Below, in pieces: positions 23,298 to 32,028 of a stretch of 37,362 nucleotides of DNA; position 1 is the first letter of the stretch; every line of letters begins with the position of its first letter. A program made the position numbers and the translations under genes. The DNA lies in NCBI GenBank assembly GCA_035269015.1, contig DATFJU010000022.1:1-37362 (forward strand), in the 5' to 3' direction. Source of the stretch: JAIPJO01 sp035269015. Its GTDB lineage: Bacteria; Patescibacteriota; Patescibacteriia; Patescibacteriales; UBA12465. A model generated the notes under the pieces. The model worked only from the letters and a program-made list of their open reading frames with translations, ran no database searches and was not told where the DNA came from.

Positions 23298-24665
23298 ATG
23301 AATATTAACCAAAAAATCTTTAAGGCCTACGACATTAGAGGTGTTTATGGAGAGGATTTTGATGAGAGTTTTGCTTATCGTTTAGGACTAGCTTATGTGA
23401 CGATGAGAAAGAAAGAAACAGGCAGTGAAAAACTTAAAATTGTTATTGCTAAAGACATGCGACTTAGCTCAGACTCTCTGCACAGTGCTTTAAGTAAAGG
23501 TTTAATAGCGGGAGGTGCTGATGTCTACGATATAGGTTTAAATTCTACCCCTACCTTTTATTTTGCAGTTGCATTCTATAATTATGATGGTGGTATTATT
23601 GTTTCTGCTTCTCACAATCCTGCTAAATATAATGGCTTTAAATTAGTAAGAGATAAGGCTTTACCAATTGGTGAAGAAACTGGGCTAGAAGACTTAAAAA
23701 CATTAGTTTTAAATAATGATTTAAAAGAACCTAATAACCCTGGACATCTAGAAAAATTAAACGACATTTTAGAAACCCAAATACAGTATGATTTAGATTA
23801 TGTTGATAAAACAAAGATCAAACCCCTCAAAGTTGTAGTAGATGCAGCTAACTCTATGGGGGCCCCTTATTCTCGAGAGTTGTTCAAGTATATACCGGCC
23901 GAACTTATTGAGCTTAATTTTGAGCTTGATGGAACTTTTCCTAACCATGAAGCTGATCCATTAAAAAATGAAAACTTAAAACAACTACAAAAAAAGGTTG
24001 TTGATGAAAAGGCTGACTTAGGCATAGCTATAGACGGTGATGGTGATAGGGTGTTTTTTGTGGATGAGAAAGGTCAAGCTATTAATCAAGCTATTATTAG
24101 AGGCCTTTTAGCTAAGATATTTTTAAAAGACAATCCTGAAGCAAAGATAGGTTACGATGTTAGGCCTGGAAAAATTACTAAAGATTTAATAATAGAAAAT
24201 GGAGGCACTCCCGTTGTTACCAGGGTTGGTCACTCTCTCATCAAACAACAGGCTATTAATGAGGGTATATATTTTGCTGGCGAATCATCTGGACACTTCT
24301 TTTTAAATATGGATATTGGTTGTTTTGAGGTTCCTGTAATTGTAATTCTTAAACTTTTAAGCTATTTTTCTAAATCTGATCAACTAATTTCTAAACAAAT
24401 AGAGCCACATAATATATATTTTCATAGTGGAGAAATTAATTCTTTAGTTGCAGATAAGGATAGTGTGCTAGAGGCTATAAAAGAAAAATATAGCGATGCC
24501 GAGTTAAATACCGTTGATGGAGTAAGCGTAAAATATGAAAATTACTGGTTTAATGTTAGAGCTTCTAACACTGAAGACAAGGTTCGCTTAAATTTAGAAG
24601 CTAATGACAAAAAAACCATGGAAGAAAAGACTCAAGAAGTTTTAGATATTATTAAAAGTAGGTAA
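23298..24665 (+). CDS. manB: Phosphomannomutase/phosphoglucomutase
   Basis: This 455-residue alpha-D-phosphohexomutase interconverts hexose 6-phosphate and 1-phosphate, feeding nucleotide-sugar synthesis for surface glycans. The phosphoserine loop is IVSASHNPAKYNG (101-113, Ser105), the metal loop is AIDGDGDRV, the sugar-specificity loop is GESSGHFF, and the phosphate-binding loop is FNVRASNTED. FKAYDIRG (8-15) is the family N-terminal motif. GESSGH is the sugar loop of dual-specificity PMM/PGM enzymes. The gene overlaps the convergent PHP gene by 14 bases at its 3' end. The symbol is by family, not by proven substrate. Confidence 0.93.
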   Translation: MNINQKIFKAYDIRGVYGEDFDESFAYRLGLAYVTMRKKETGSEKLKIVIAKDMRLSSDSLHSALSKGLIAGGADVYDIGLNSTPTFYFAVAFYNYDGGIIVSASHNPAKYNGFKLVRDKALPIGEETGLEDLKTLVLNNDLKEPNNPGHLEKLNDILETQIQYDLDYVDKTKIKPLKVVVDAANSMGAPYSRELFKYIPAELIELNFELDGTFPNHEADPLKNENLKQLQKKVVDEKADLGIAIDGDGDRVFFVDEKGQAINQAIIRGLLAKIFLKDNPEAKIGYDVRPGKITKDLIIENGGTPVVTRVGHSLIKQQAINEGIYFAGESSGHFFLNMDIGCFEVPVIVILKLLSYFSKSDQLISKQIEPHNIYFHSGEINSLVADKDSVLEAIKEKYSDAELNTVDGVSVKYENYWFNVRASNTEDKVRLNLEANDKKTMEEKTQEVLDIIKSR

Positions 24666-25344
24666 GAAACATTGTTTTAATTAATCTAAATAAAGATTTA
24701 GGCTTACTTACATTTTTGTATTTAAAATTTTTAATACTATTAAGGATAGCTTCAGTGTTCAACGAAGTAGCATTAACAACTATATAGTCATCATCTAAAT
24801 GTTTTAAGTAGTGCAGATCACTGGTAGCAATAAAGGGTTTTTTAAAGTCCTGGGCTATGGTCTGCGCTTTTTTATTTTTATTGTATAATTTATTATAAAA
24901 CCAGCTGTGTTCAATAGCATTAAATAAATTAATATATTTTTTAAGTTTTTTTTCTCCAATAGATACTCCTAAACCAAAAAATGGGTGGGCAGAAATAACA
25001 AAAATTTCAGGATGTTCCTGTTTATATTTTCTAAAGTCTATAAAAGTTTTTATCTTTTCAACCTCTTTATCACAATTTAAAATTACTGTATGACATTTCT
25101 TTTTATCATTACTGTCTTCATATAGACTAACCTCAATTCCTGATATTAAAGTAATTCCTTTACCTTTTGCATAATCTACAAACTCTTGTCTGTGACCATA
25201 AAGGTCGTGAAAAGTTAAAGCTAAAACATTAAAGTTTTTCTTATAAGCATGATCAATTAAATCAAAAACATTGTGTTTTATTCGAAAACTTTCATTTTTA
25301 TCTTCTGCGCTATGTATATGTAAACTTGCTTTATATTTACTCAT
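24652..25344 (-). CDS. PHP-domain metal-dependent phosphoesterase
   Basis: This 230-residue protein has the PHP fold with its metal ligands: LHIH (8-11), TFHD (44-47), GIE (69-71), AHP (119-121), His146 and SDLHYL (175-180). Stand-alone PHP proteins include nucleotide or oligoribonucleotide phosphatases (YciV/RNase AM type) and histidinol phosphatases. The short length and the ISAHPFF and SDLHYL motifs are nearer the general TrpH/YciV-like group. The substrate is unknown. It is last in the minus-strand series smr-membrane protein-PHP and overlaps manB convergently. Confidence 0.85.
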   Translation of the reverse strand: MSKYKASLHIHSAEDKNESFRIKHNVFDLIDHAYKKNFNVLALTFHDLYGHRQEFVDYAKGKGITLISGIEVSLYEDSNDKKKCHTVILNCDKEVEKIKTFIDFRKYKQEHPEIFVISAHPFFGLGVSIGEKKLKKYINLFNAIEHSWFYNKLYNKNKKAQTIAQDFKKPFIATSDLHYLKHLDDDYIVVNATSLNTEAILNSIKNFKYKNVSKPKSLFRLIKTMFLTYF

Positions 25345-25445
25345 ATTTAATTACTAACCTTTTATATAAATTAATGCCGGAGTTCTTAGCTGTTGTATGC
25401 CTTTTTCATGTATGCCTATAATTTCTTTAAAAAATTATTAATATT

Positions 25446-25841
25446 TTATTCTTTTCTTTTATACAGACTCTTTGACTTATTAGTAATAACTAATATGGTT
25501 AACACAGCTAAGTAAGATGAGACAACGCTTGATGGAAGTTTATATTCTTTTTGTAAAATAACATCTAAGGAAATAATAATAAAAATTAAAAGCGTCCAAA
25601 CAATAACATAAAATTCGCCTGGGTGTTTACTTCTATGAACATTATACCAACGCTCAAACTCTTTGTTACCCACGTATATAGCTAAAACACCAATGTATAT
25701 AGCTGCTAAAGATCCCATTATTTCATTTAGTTGATTGTTATTAATAAAATCATAAACAATAAAAATCATAAAAACAATTGTCCAAAAATTAATAATCTGT
25801 CTCCAAAAATAAAAACTATTATTAAATATTTTTTTAATCAT
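25446..25841 (-). CDS. Small four-helix membrane protein of unknown function
   Basis: I do not recognise this 131-residue protein. It has about four hydrophobic helices (roughly 14-33, 43-60, 77-95 and 105-121). The hydrophilic loop between helices 2 and 3, NKEFERWYNVHRSKHPGE, has aromatic and basic residues that look conserved rather than random. The C-terminus is basic (KSKSLYKRKE), which fits a cytoplasmic end. It starts 9 bases after the Smr gene on the same strand and is probably co-transcribed with it. Confidence 0.65.
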   Translation of the reverse strand: MIKKIFNNSFYFWRQIINFWTIVFMIFIVYDFINNNQLNEIMGSLAAIYIGVLAIYVGNKEFERWYNVHRSKHPGEFYVIVWTLLIFIIISLDVILQKEYKLPSSVVSSYLAVLTILVITNKSKSLYKRKE

Positions 25842-25850
25842 AATTTTATT

Positions 25851-26105
25851 TTAATTATTTAAATACACTAAAAAAGAGCCGAGATCATAATCAAATTCAT
25901 AACCCTTACCCTCAAGCCATTCTTTAGTAAAAGTAAACAAAACAGGTTTTTTTTCTTTGCCCCAGCCAGTAATTATTTTACACTTTTTAATATTATCCTC
26001 TTTTAATTGAATAAAGAAATCTTCTAATTCAAATTCAGCATCAAGTTTGCTTAAACCATGTAAATCTAAAATTTTTATATTAAGTGATGTTTTCTTTTTT
26101 TTCAT
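25851..26105 (-). CDS. Small Smr-domain protein
   Basis: This 84-residue protein is a single Smr domain, with LDLHGLSKLDAEFEL (13-27), the loop IITGWGKEKKP (44-54) and KEWLEGKGY (61-69). Smr domains bind or nick nucleic acids; stand-alone short forms are thought to act in DNA repair or in cleaving mRNA on stalled ribosomes. DLHG and TGxG motifs are present. The start overlaps the thpR stop by four bases, so the two are translationally coupled. Confidence 0.82.
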   Translation of the reverse strand: MKKKKTSLNIKILDLHGLSKLDAEFELEDFFIQLKEDNIKKCKIITGWGKEKKPVLFTFTKEWLEGKGYEFDYDLGSFLVYLNN

Positions 26106-26626
26106 AAATAAAAACGGCCTTTACTAATATATTTAGATCCACCTATTATTTCAATTGTTTGGATTAAATCAAAATGCTGAACTTTTTCAACTATATCTAT
26201 GTTTTCAAATTTTATCTCTAAATCTTTCTTATCTAAGTATTTAAATTTAGCAAGAGTAATGTGTGGCAAAAAAGCTTGCTCTGGTAATTTTAAATTCAAG
26301 CTTTGATATATTTCTTTTTTTAAATTATATAAATTCTCACTCTCTTGAATTAAAAGCCATATTAATCTAGGGTTTTCTTTATCTGGACCATATGAAACTA
26401 ATTTACTTTTTATGTTAAAAGGTTTTGAAAAATTATAATTATCTAGCACACTAATTAGTTTATCTAACTCAATAGTACAAAAGGGTGGTACTAAAGTAAT
26501 ATGTAAATCATCAAGACTAGTCCATTTAACCGGTAAGTCTCTGTTCTTTTCTTGAAAATCTTTTATTTGTTTTTTTATTTCTTGGCTTGTCATAATACCA
26601 AGAAAAAGTTTTTTACTAATTGGCAT
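26102..26626 (-). CDS. thpR: RNA 2',3'-cyclic phosphodiesterase (2H/LigT family)
   Basis: This 174-residue 2H-family enzyme has both catalytic HxTx motifs, LHITLVPPF (41-49) and PHITLAKF (121-128). It opens 2',3'-cyclic phosphate ends of RNA and may process tRNA fragments. The gene lies just downstream of tRNA-His and its terminator and is coupled to the Smr-domain gene, giving a small RNA-metabolism cluster. Confidence 0.9.
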   Translation of the reverse strand: MPISKKLFLGIMTSQEIKKQIKDFQEKNRDLPVKWTSLDDLHITLVPPFCTIELDKLISVLDNYNFSKPFNIKSKLVSYGPDKENPRLIWLLIQESENLYNLKKEIYQSLNLKLPEQAFLPHITLAKFKYLDKKDLEIKFENIDIVEKVQHFDLIQTIEIIGGSKYISKGRFYL

Positions 26627-26664
26627 ATTTATATATTAGCATGATTATAATAAATTGATAATTA

Positions 26665-26691
26665 AAAAAACTCAAGTTAACATTGAGTTTT
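26665..26691 (-). terminator. Terminator after tRNA-His
   Basis: AAAACTCAA (26667-26675), a 7-base loop and TTGAGTTTT (26683-26691) form a 9-bp stem, followed on the minus strand by a T run. It would end the tRNA transcript before thpR. Confidence 0.85.
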
Positions 26692-26702
26692 AAAATTAAA
26701 AG

Positions 26703-26777
26703 GGTGGTAAATGGGACTTGAACCCACGGCCTCCGGGACCACAACCCGGCGCTCTAACCAGCTGAGCTACTACCACC
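26703..26777 (-). tRNA. tRNA-His (GTG)
   Basis: The cloverleaf reads on the minus strand with anticodon GTG in the loop TTGTGGT, closed by CCGGG/CCCGG. With T8-A9 before the D stem, the acceptor is GTGGTAG paired to TTACCAC. The extra G at -1 (26777) pairs with C73 (26703), the histidine identity element, here encoded in the gene. CCA is not encoded and must be added by a nucleotidyltransferase. Confidence 0.97.
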
Positions 26778-26830
26778 ATAATATTTATACTTCTATAATC
26801 TTTTTTGTTTTGTTTTAGTTTTTCTTTTTT

Positions 26831-27031
26831 CTACTTTTGCCTCTTTTCTTTATTTTCTTCTACTTCTTCTATATCATCATTGCAACTCATAGGGCAACCA
26901 GCGCAATTACATCCACCTTGTGGAAAATCTAAATCTTCCATATCAATTTCATCTAAATTTATTTCTTCAACTGTATTCTCTTCTTCGTTTTTTACATCTT
27001 CTTTCTTTTTCTCTTCTTTATTGTTTGTCAT
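26831..27031 (-). CDS. Highly charged microprotein with a CxCxxCxxxC motif
   Basis: I do not recognise this 66-residue ORF. It has an acidic/basic, probably disordered N-terminus (1-35, rich in E, K and N), then PQGGCNCAGCPMSCNDD (38-53) with Cys41, Cys43, Cys46 and Cys50, and an acidic tail. Four clustered cysteines in an otherwise Cys-poor protein suggest metal or iron-sulfur binding. It lies alone between tRNA-Arg and tRNA-His on the same strand. No Shine-Dalgarno is evident. The opposite-strand ORF here reads through tRNA-Arg and is spurious. Confidence 0.6.
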   Translation of the reverse strand: MTNNKEEKKKEDVKNEEENTVEEINLDEIDMEDLDFPQGGCNCAGCPMSCNDDIEEVEENKEKRQK

Positions 27032-27059
27032 ATTTAAAGTTATTGTGTTTATTTTAAAA

Positions 27060-27134
27060 TGGTACGCCCAGAGGGAATCGAACCCCCATATCCAGCTTAG
27101 AAGGCTGGTGTTCTATCCGTTGAACTATGGGCGC
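27060..27134 (-). tRNA. tRNA-Arg (TCT)
   Basis: The cloverleaf on the minus strand has anticodon TCT in the loop CTTCTAA, closed by CCAGC/GCTGG. The acceptor GCGCCCA pairs with TGGGCGT, including a terminal G-U pair. The discriminator is A, and CCA follows in the genome (27060-27062). It reads AGA, the favoured Arg codon in this AT-rich genome. Confidence 0.97.
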
Positions 27135-27135
27135 T

Positions 27136-27164
27136 AAAATAAAATTGCCATGGTTTTCTGGCAA
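27136..27164 (-). terminator. Terminator after the rRNA/tRNA methyltransferase gene
   Basis: On the minus strand TTGCCA, an 8-base loop and TGGCAA (27145-27164) are followed by ATTTTATTTT. It lies 26 bases past the methyltransferase stop and just before tRNA-Arg. Confidence 0.75.
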
Positions 27165-27189
27165 CAAGCATATCATAGCAAATTAAACT

Positions 27190-27987
27190 CTAAAAGTCAA
27201 TTAGATTTCTCTGCCTTAAAGCTTCATATATTACAACAGCTGCGCTTACTGACACATTTAAAGAATCTATTTCCCCAAGCATGGGTATAATTATTCTTTT
27301 ATCTGCAAGCTCTAACCACTCCTTATCCAATCCCTTATCCTCAGAACCAAACACCAAAGCACAAGCTTCTTTAAAGTTGGTTTTAAGATAGTTTTGACTA
27401 GCCTCTATACTGGTAGCAAAAATATTTATTTTGTTTTTTTGTAAGTATTTAATTACATCTTCTCTAGTACTAGAAACTATATCTACACCTAGAGAGTGCC
27501 CCGTACTAGAACTAATAACCTTTGGGTTAAAAGGATCCACTTTTTTATCTATAAGAATAATAGCGTCTATTTTGGTTGCTAAAGCTGTTCTAGCTAAAGC
27601 CCCTAGATTTCCAGGTTTTTCTACTTTATCTAAAACTAGCACTAAGGGATTTTTACTAAGCTTAATGTCTTTTAGTTTCAGTCCTTTATCTTCAAAAATG
27701 GCTAAGTACCCATCTGGATTATTTTTAAAAGATATCTTGTTGAAAACTTTTTTGTTAACTTGTATAGTTTTATTTTCAGCAAATTTAGCATCTGGTTTAA
27801 TTTCTTTATTCTTTAACAGCTCAGGACAATAAAACAAATGAATTAAATTAAGCTTACCTAAGGCTAAACTTATTTGTCTTTTTCCCTCAACTAAAACCCA
27901 ATGTTTTTCTTTTCTATATGCCTCCTTATTCTTGCATTTATACACCTCTTTTATAGTGGTGTTTGTAGAACTAATTATTTCCTTCAT
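27190..27987 (-). CDS. TrmH/SpoU-family RNA 2'-O-methyltransferase
   Basis: This 265-residue SPOUT enzyme methylates ribose 2'-OH in rRNA or tRNA. It has an N-terminal substrate-binding region (about 1-105, with VLVEGKRQI) and a C-terminal knot domain. The three SpoU motifs are EKPGNLGALARTA (123-135), LVFGSEDKGL (211-220) and IPMLGEIDSLNVSVSAAV (234-251). The layout resembles RlmB or TsnR-type 23S rRNA methyltransferases, but the exact nucleotide cannot be assigned. It is divergent from galT. Confidence 0.9.
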   Translation of the reverse strand: MKEIISSTNTTIKEVYKCKNKEAYRKEKHWVLVEGKRQISLALGKLNLIHLFYCPELLKNKEIKPDAKFAENKTIQVNKKVFNKISFKNNPDGYLAIFEDKGLKLKDIKLSKNPLVLVLDKVEKPGNLGALARTALATKIDAIILIDKKVDPFNPKVISSSTGHSLGVDIVSSTREDVIKYLQKNKINIFATSIEASQNYLKTNFKEACALVFGSEDKGLDKEWLELADKRIIIPMLGEIDSLNVSVSAAVVIYEALRQRNLIDF

Positions 27988-28122
27988 AATAATATTATTA
28001 TAACAAATATTTATATAATAGTTAATTTAATGTAATTAATTAAAATAAGTTATTTTCTAACTTTTTTTTAAGTATGTTATACTAACTATATAATACTATT
28101 ATTAAATACAAAAATAAACAAT

Positions 28123-29055
28123 ATGCCAAAAAATAAATCCGAGATCCGTAAAGATTATCTTCTTGATCAACATGTAATAATAACTCCATCACGACTTAAA
28201 AGACCAAAAGATGTGAAAACAGAAAAAGTAACTAAAAACAGTCCCAATTGTCCTTTTTGTGTAGACAATTTAGATAAAAAAAATATAGTTGATAGAATTA
28301 ATAAAGAAAATTCTAAAAAATGGCAGGTCGTGAGTATTAATAACATTTTTCCAGCTGTTACTTTAAACAATAAAAAAGCATATGGAAAACAAGAAGTTAT
28401 TATAGAGACACCTGATCATGGTCTAGATTTAGCTGACCTTAGTGAAAAACAAATTTATACTGTTCTAAAAATGTATAGCCAAAGAACTAAAGCTTTATCT
28501 AAAAATAAAAATCTTGATTATATTTTATGTTTTAAAAATCATGGTGTTAAAGCTGGAGCCTCTTTAAAGCACTCTCATTCACAAGTTTTTGCAAGCAGTA
28601 TTATTCCTAAAGAATTAAGGGAGGAAACTGAACTAGCAAAAGATTATAAAATAAATAATAATAGTTGCGTTTATTGTGATGTTTTAAAAAAAGAAAAGGA
28701 AAGTAAAAGGAAGGTTTTTGAAGATAAAAATATAGCCAGCTTTACCCCTTATGCCAGTAAGTATCACTATGAAGTTTGGATTTTTCCTAAAAGACACTTA
28801 GACAATATTACATTATTAAACAAGGGTGAGTTAAGATCATTTGCTAAAGTGCTGAAAATTATAACTAAGAAATTACAAGCTTTAAATATTGATTATAATT
28901 TTTTTCTTCATAACGTTGTTTCTGATACTACTCAGCACTTCTATATAAAAGTCCAGCCACGCGACAGCGTTTGGGCAGGCGTAGAGTTGGGGTCAGGTTT
29001 AGTGATAAACTCTATTAGTCCAGAGGTTGCAGCTAAATATTATAGAGAAAAATAA
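28123..29055 (+). CDS. galT: Galactose-1-phosphate uridylyltransferase-like protein
   Basis: This 310-residue protein has the duplicated HIT-type fold of GalT. The active site is ASLKHSHSQ (146-154), where His152 is the expected nucleophile; the usual second residue Pro of HPHxQ is Ser here. CPFC (43-46) and CVYC (182-185) resemble zinc-binding pairs, and YEVWIFPKRH (216-225) is the second-half motif. GalT transfers UMP between UDP-glucose and sugar 1-phosphates; relatives act as ADP- or other nucleotide-sugar transferases, so the substrate is uncertain. It is separated from the PBP gene by one base. Confidence 0.82.
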   Translation: MPKNKSEIRKDYLLDQHVIITPSRLKRPKDVKTEKVTKNSPNCPFCVDNLDKKNIVDRINKENSKKWQVVSINNIFPAVTLNNKKAYGKQEVIIETPDHGLDLADLSEKQIYTVLKMYSQRTKALSKNKNLDYILCFKNHGVKAGASLKHSHSQVFASSIIPKELREETELAKDYKINNNSCVYCDVLKKEKESKRKVFEDKNIASFTPYASKYHYEVWIFPKRHLDNITLLNKGELRSFAKVLKIITKKLQALNIDYNFFLHNVVSDTTQHFYIKVQPRDSVWAGVELGSGLVINSISPEVAAKYYREK

Positions 29056-29056
29056 T

Positions 29057-31942
29057 ATGAAAAAAAAATATACGTACAATAATTCCCAAAGTTGGAAATC
29101 TAAGAATAAAAAACCAAAAAGAAAAAACTCTAATAAAGATAAAAATTCTTTTATAGGGCGTGTTTTAAAAAATAAAAAACTATGGATTAGTGTTTTTATT
29201 CTAATTGTACTAGGTTTTATAAGTATTTTAGCTGTGCTTTCTTGGTATTCAAGAGACCTACCCAACCCTGATCAACTAATGTCTAGACAAGTACCTCAAA
29301 GCACTATTATTTATGATAGAACTGGGGAAAATGTTTTATATGAGATTCATGGCGATGAAAAAAGAACCATGGTAACACTAGAACAAATACCTGATTATGT
29401 AGAACAGGCGACTATAGCTATTGAAGATAAGAATTTTTATGAACATGGCGGTTTTAGTTTGTGGGCAATAACCAGAACGGTTATAACTAATATTTTATAT
29501 AACAGAAAAGCTGGTGGTTCAACCTTAACACAACAGCTTGTTAAAAACGCCATTTTGACTCCAGAAAAAAGCTATAGTAGAAAAATTAAAGAGTTAATAT
29601 TATCTTATAAACTTGAAAAACAGTTTTCAAAAGACGCTATTTTACAAATGTATCTAAATGAAATTCCTTATGGCTCTAACGCCTACGGTGTAGAGGCGGC
29701 GAGTAAAAAATATTTTGGTAAAAGTGTTTCTGAAATTAATATTGCTGAAGCTGCTATTTTAGCAGCCTTACCACAAGCACCTAGTTTGTATTCTCCTTAC
29801 AACCATGATAAAGAAACACTACTTGGCAGACAACATTATATTATAAATCTAATGCAAAAACAGGGATATATAAGCGAAGAAGAGGCTCAAGAAGCAAAGA
29901 ATTATGAACTTTCTTTTCAAGCGCCAACAACTGATATTAAAGCTCCTCATTTTGTTATGTATGTTAAACAGGTTTTAGCCGAAAAATATGGTGAAAAATT
30001 AGTAGAACAAGGAGGGTTAAGGATCTATACTACCTTAGACTTATATAAACAAGAAATTGCGGAAGAGGTTATAAGTGAAAAAGGTGAAAATAACTTAGAA
30101 AGCTGGAATGCATCTAATGCTTCTCTTGTTTCTGTTGACCCAAAAAGTGGTCAGGTTTTAGCTATGGTTGGTTCTAAGGATTATTTTAGTGAAGATATTG
30201 ACGGTCAGTTTAATGTATCCTTAAGTCCTAGACAACCGGGATCATCTTTAAAGCCTTTTGTTTATGCTTCTTTATTTGAAAAAGGATATAACCCCAACAC
30301 TATCGTTTTTGATGTGGTAACTAATTTTTCAACCTCTAATAATACTTACACTCCACATAATTACAACCTTAAAGAACTGGGACCGGTTTCAATTAGAAAG
30401 TCTTTAGCGGGTTCATTAAATATACCAGCCGTTAAGGCTCTATATTTATCTGGGCTTGATAATGTTTTAAACCTGCTTAATAACTCTAATTATACCACAC
30501 TAGAAGATAAGAATCGTTTTGGTTTATCTTTAGTTTTAGGTGGTGGAGAGGTAAAACTCTTAGAGCATGTTAATGCTTATTCAATTTTTGCTCGTGAAGG
30601 AGAAATACATCCTATTAATATAATATTAAAAGTAGAAGATCCTGATGGGAAAGTATTAGAAGAGTTTAAAGATGAAACTAAAAAAGTTTTATCAAGTAAT
30701 GTTTCTAGAATGATAAATAGTATTTTAACTGATAATGAGGCTAGAACATACGCTTTTGGTGCTAATAACCCCTTACATTTCCCAGATAGACCTATAGCAG
30801 CTAAAACAGGTACAACTAATGATTATAAAGATGCTTGGACTATTGGTTATACACCCTCTCTAGTTACTGGTGTTTGGGTTGGAAATAATGATAATACTGA
30901 AATGAAAAGGGGTGCTGGGGGCTCAACTGTAGCTGCTCCTATTTGGAATGAGTATATGAAAAGAGTTTTAGGGGATACTCCAGCTGAAGAATTTAATAAA
31001 CCAGAAATTAAAAAAACCGGCAAGAAAATAATAGATGGAAGTATCGATTTTTCTAAAACATTAAAAATTGATACTGCTTCTGGATTTCTAGCTACTGAAT
31101 TTACGCCTGAGAGCTTCATAGAAGAGAAAAGCTTTGCTAGTTATCACTCTATACTATATTATGTGGATAAAGAACACCCGCTCTCTGAGAGACCTACAAA
31201 CCCAGAAAAGGATCCTCAGTTTAAAGCTTGGGAAAATGCTGTACAAGATTGGGCAAAAAAATTATCAGAAGAAGAGTTGTCAGAAAATAATAATCTAATA
31301 CTAGAAACACCCCCAACTAAAAAAGACAATCTTCACTTACCTGAAAATATACCTAATTTAAAAGTGTTAAACTTTAACGATAACCAAACACTTAGAAATT
31401 CTATTTTAAATATTGATGTTAAGGTTGGTGCCCCCAGAGGAATAGATAGAGTAGAATATTATATTAATAATAATCTACTTGAAAACAAAGATAATTTTCC
31501 CTTTTCCTTATCTAGAGATATTTCATTCTTAAATAATGATTCTTATGAATTATTAGTTAGGGTTTGTGATGATATTGATAATTGTACTAACCAAACATTT
31601 AATTTCACTTTAGATTTAAATCAAAATAATAACAATCAAAGTGCTGATATATCTCTAATTTCCCCAAGTGATGGTATGGTGTTATCTGCTATTGATTTTC
31701 CATTAAGTATTAGTTTAAAAATAGAAAATCCCTCAAAAGTAAGTACAATTAATACCTATATAGAAAATAGGGATACTAAAGATAAAACAAAAGTTTTAAT
31801 AAAGAACTCACCAGGAATAAAAAACTTAAATATGAGTTGGGAAGAAAAACCAACCGCAGGTACATATGATTTCTGGGTTACAGCTAATACTTGGTCAGGA
31901 GTTGAAATAAATACTAAAAAGAGATTACTGACTATCAATTAA
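29057..31942 (+). CDS. Class A penicillin-binding protein (glycosyltransferase plus transpeptidase)
   Basis: This bifunctional peptidoglycan synthase of 961 residues starts at the ATG at 29057, one base after the galT stop; an earlier in-frame ATG at 29027 lies inside galT and is unlikely. A basic cytoplasmic tail precedes one membrane helix (about 42-62). The GT51 domain has EDKNFYEHGG (123-132, catalytic Glu123) and GGSTLTQQ (153-160). The transpeptidase has SxxK at 396-399 (PGSSLKPF), SxN at 453-455 and KTGT (583-586). After it a linker and probable Ig-like beta domains (about 770-961) extend the protein outside. It makes and cross-links glycan strands. Confidence 0.95.
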   Translation: MKKKYTYNNSQSWKSKNKKPKRKNSNKDKNSFIGRVLKNKKLWISVFILIVLGFISILAVLSWYSRDLPNPDQLMSRQVPQSTIIYDRTGENVLYEIHGDEKRTMVTLEQIPDYVEQATIAIEDKNFYEHGGFSLWAITRTVITNILYNRKAGGSTLTQQLVKNAILTPEKSYSRKIKELILSYKLEKQFSKDAILQMYLNEIPYGSNAYGVEAASKKYFGKSVSEINIAEAAILAALPQAPSLYSPYNHDKETLLGRQHYIINLMQKQGYISEEEAQEAKNYELSFQAPTTDIKAPHFVMYVKQVLAEKYGEKLVEQGGLRIYTTLDLYKQEIAEEVISEKGENNLESWNASNASLVSVDPKSGQVLAMVGSKDYFSEDIDGQFNVSLSPRQPGSSLKPFVYASLFEKGYNPNTIVFDVVTNFSTSNNTYTPHNYNLKELGPVSIRKSLAGSLNIPAVKALYLSGLDNVLNLLNNSNYTTLEDKNRFGLSLVLGGGEVKLLEHVNAYSIFAREGEIHPINIILKVEDPDGKVLEEFKDETKKVLSSNVSRMINSILTDNEARTYAFGANNPLHFPDRPIAAKTGTTNDYKDAWTIGYTPSLVTGVWVGNNDNTEMKRGAGGSTVAAPIWNEYMKRVLGDTPAEEFNKPEIKKTGKKIIDGSIDFSKTLKIDTASGFLATEFTPESFIEEKSFASYHSILYYVDKEHPLSERPTNPEKDPQFKAWENAVQDWAKKLSEEELSENNNLILETPPTKKDNLHLPENIPNLKVLNFNDNQTLRNSILNIDVKVGAPRGIDRVEYYINNNLLENKDNFPFSLSRDISFLNNDSYELLVRVCDDIDNCTNQTFNFTLDLNQNNNNQSADISLISPSDGMVLSAIDFPLSISLKIENPSKVSTINTYIENRDTKDKTKVLIKNSPGIKNLNMSWEEKPTAGTYDFWVTANTWSGVEINTKKRLLTIN

Positions 31943-31955
31943 CATATTGAACAAC

Positions 31956-31983
31956 AAAAAAACAGCTCTTTGCTGTTTTTTTT
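31956..31983 (+). terminator. Terminator after the penicillin-binding protein gene
   Basis: AAAACAGC, a TCTTT loop and GCTGTTTT (31959-31979) are followed by a T run. It lies between the convergent PBP and dnaN genes and has A residues on the other side, so it may act in both directions. Confidence 0.85.
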
Positions 31984-32028
31984 ATTTAACTATTAACTAG
32001 TTGTTTATATGTTTTTTAAATCCTTTTT

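Noticed and set aside
26805..27137. Plus-strand 110-residue ORF across the two tRNA genes' interval
   Set aside because: Its C-terminal part is the antisense translation of tRNA-Arg and its N-terminus is a Phe/Ser-rich antisense of the Cys-motif ORF. No promoter or ribosome-binding site supports it.
29027..29056. Upstream ATG at 29027 as start of the penicillin-binding protein
   Set aside because: It would put 10 extra residues inside the end of galT. The ATG at 29057 follows the galT stop and gives the usual basic N-terminus before the membrane helix.
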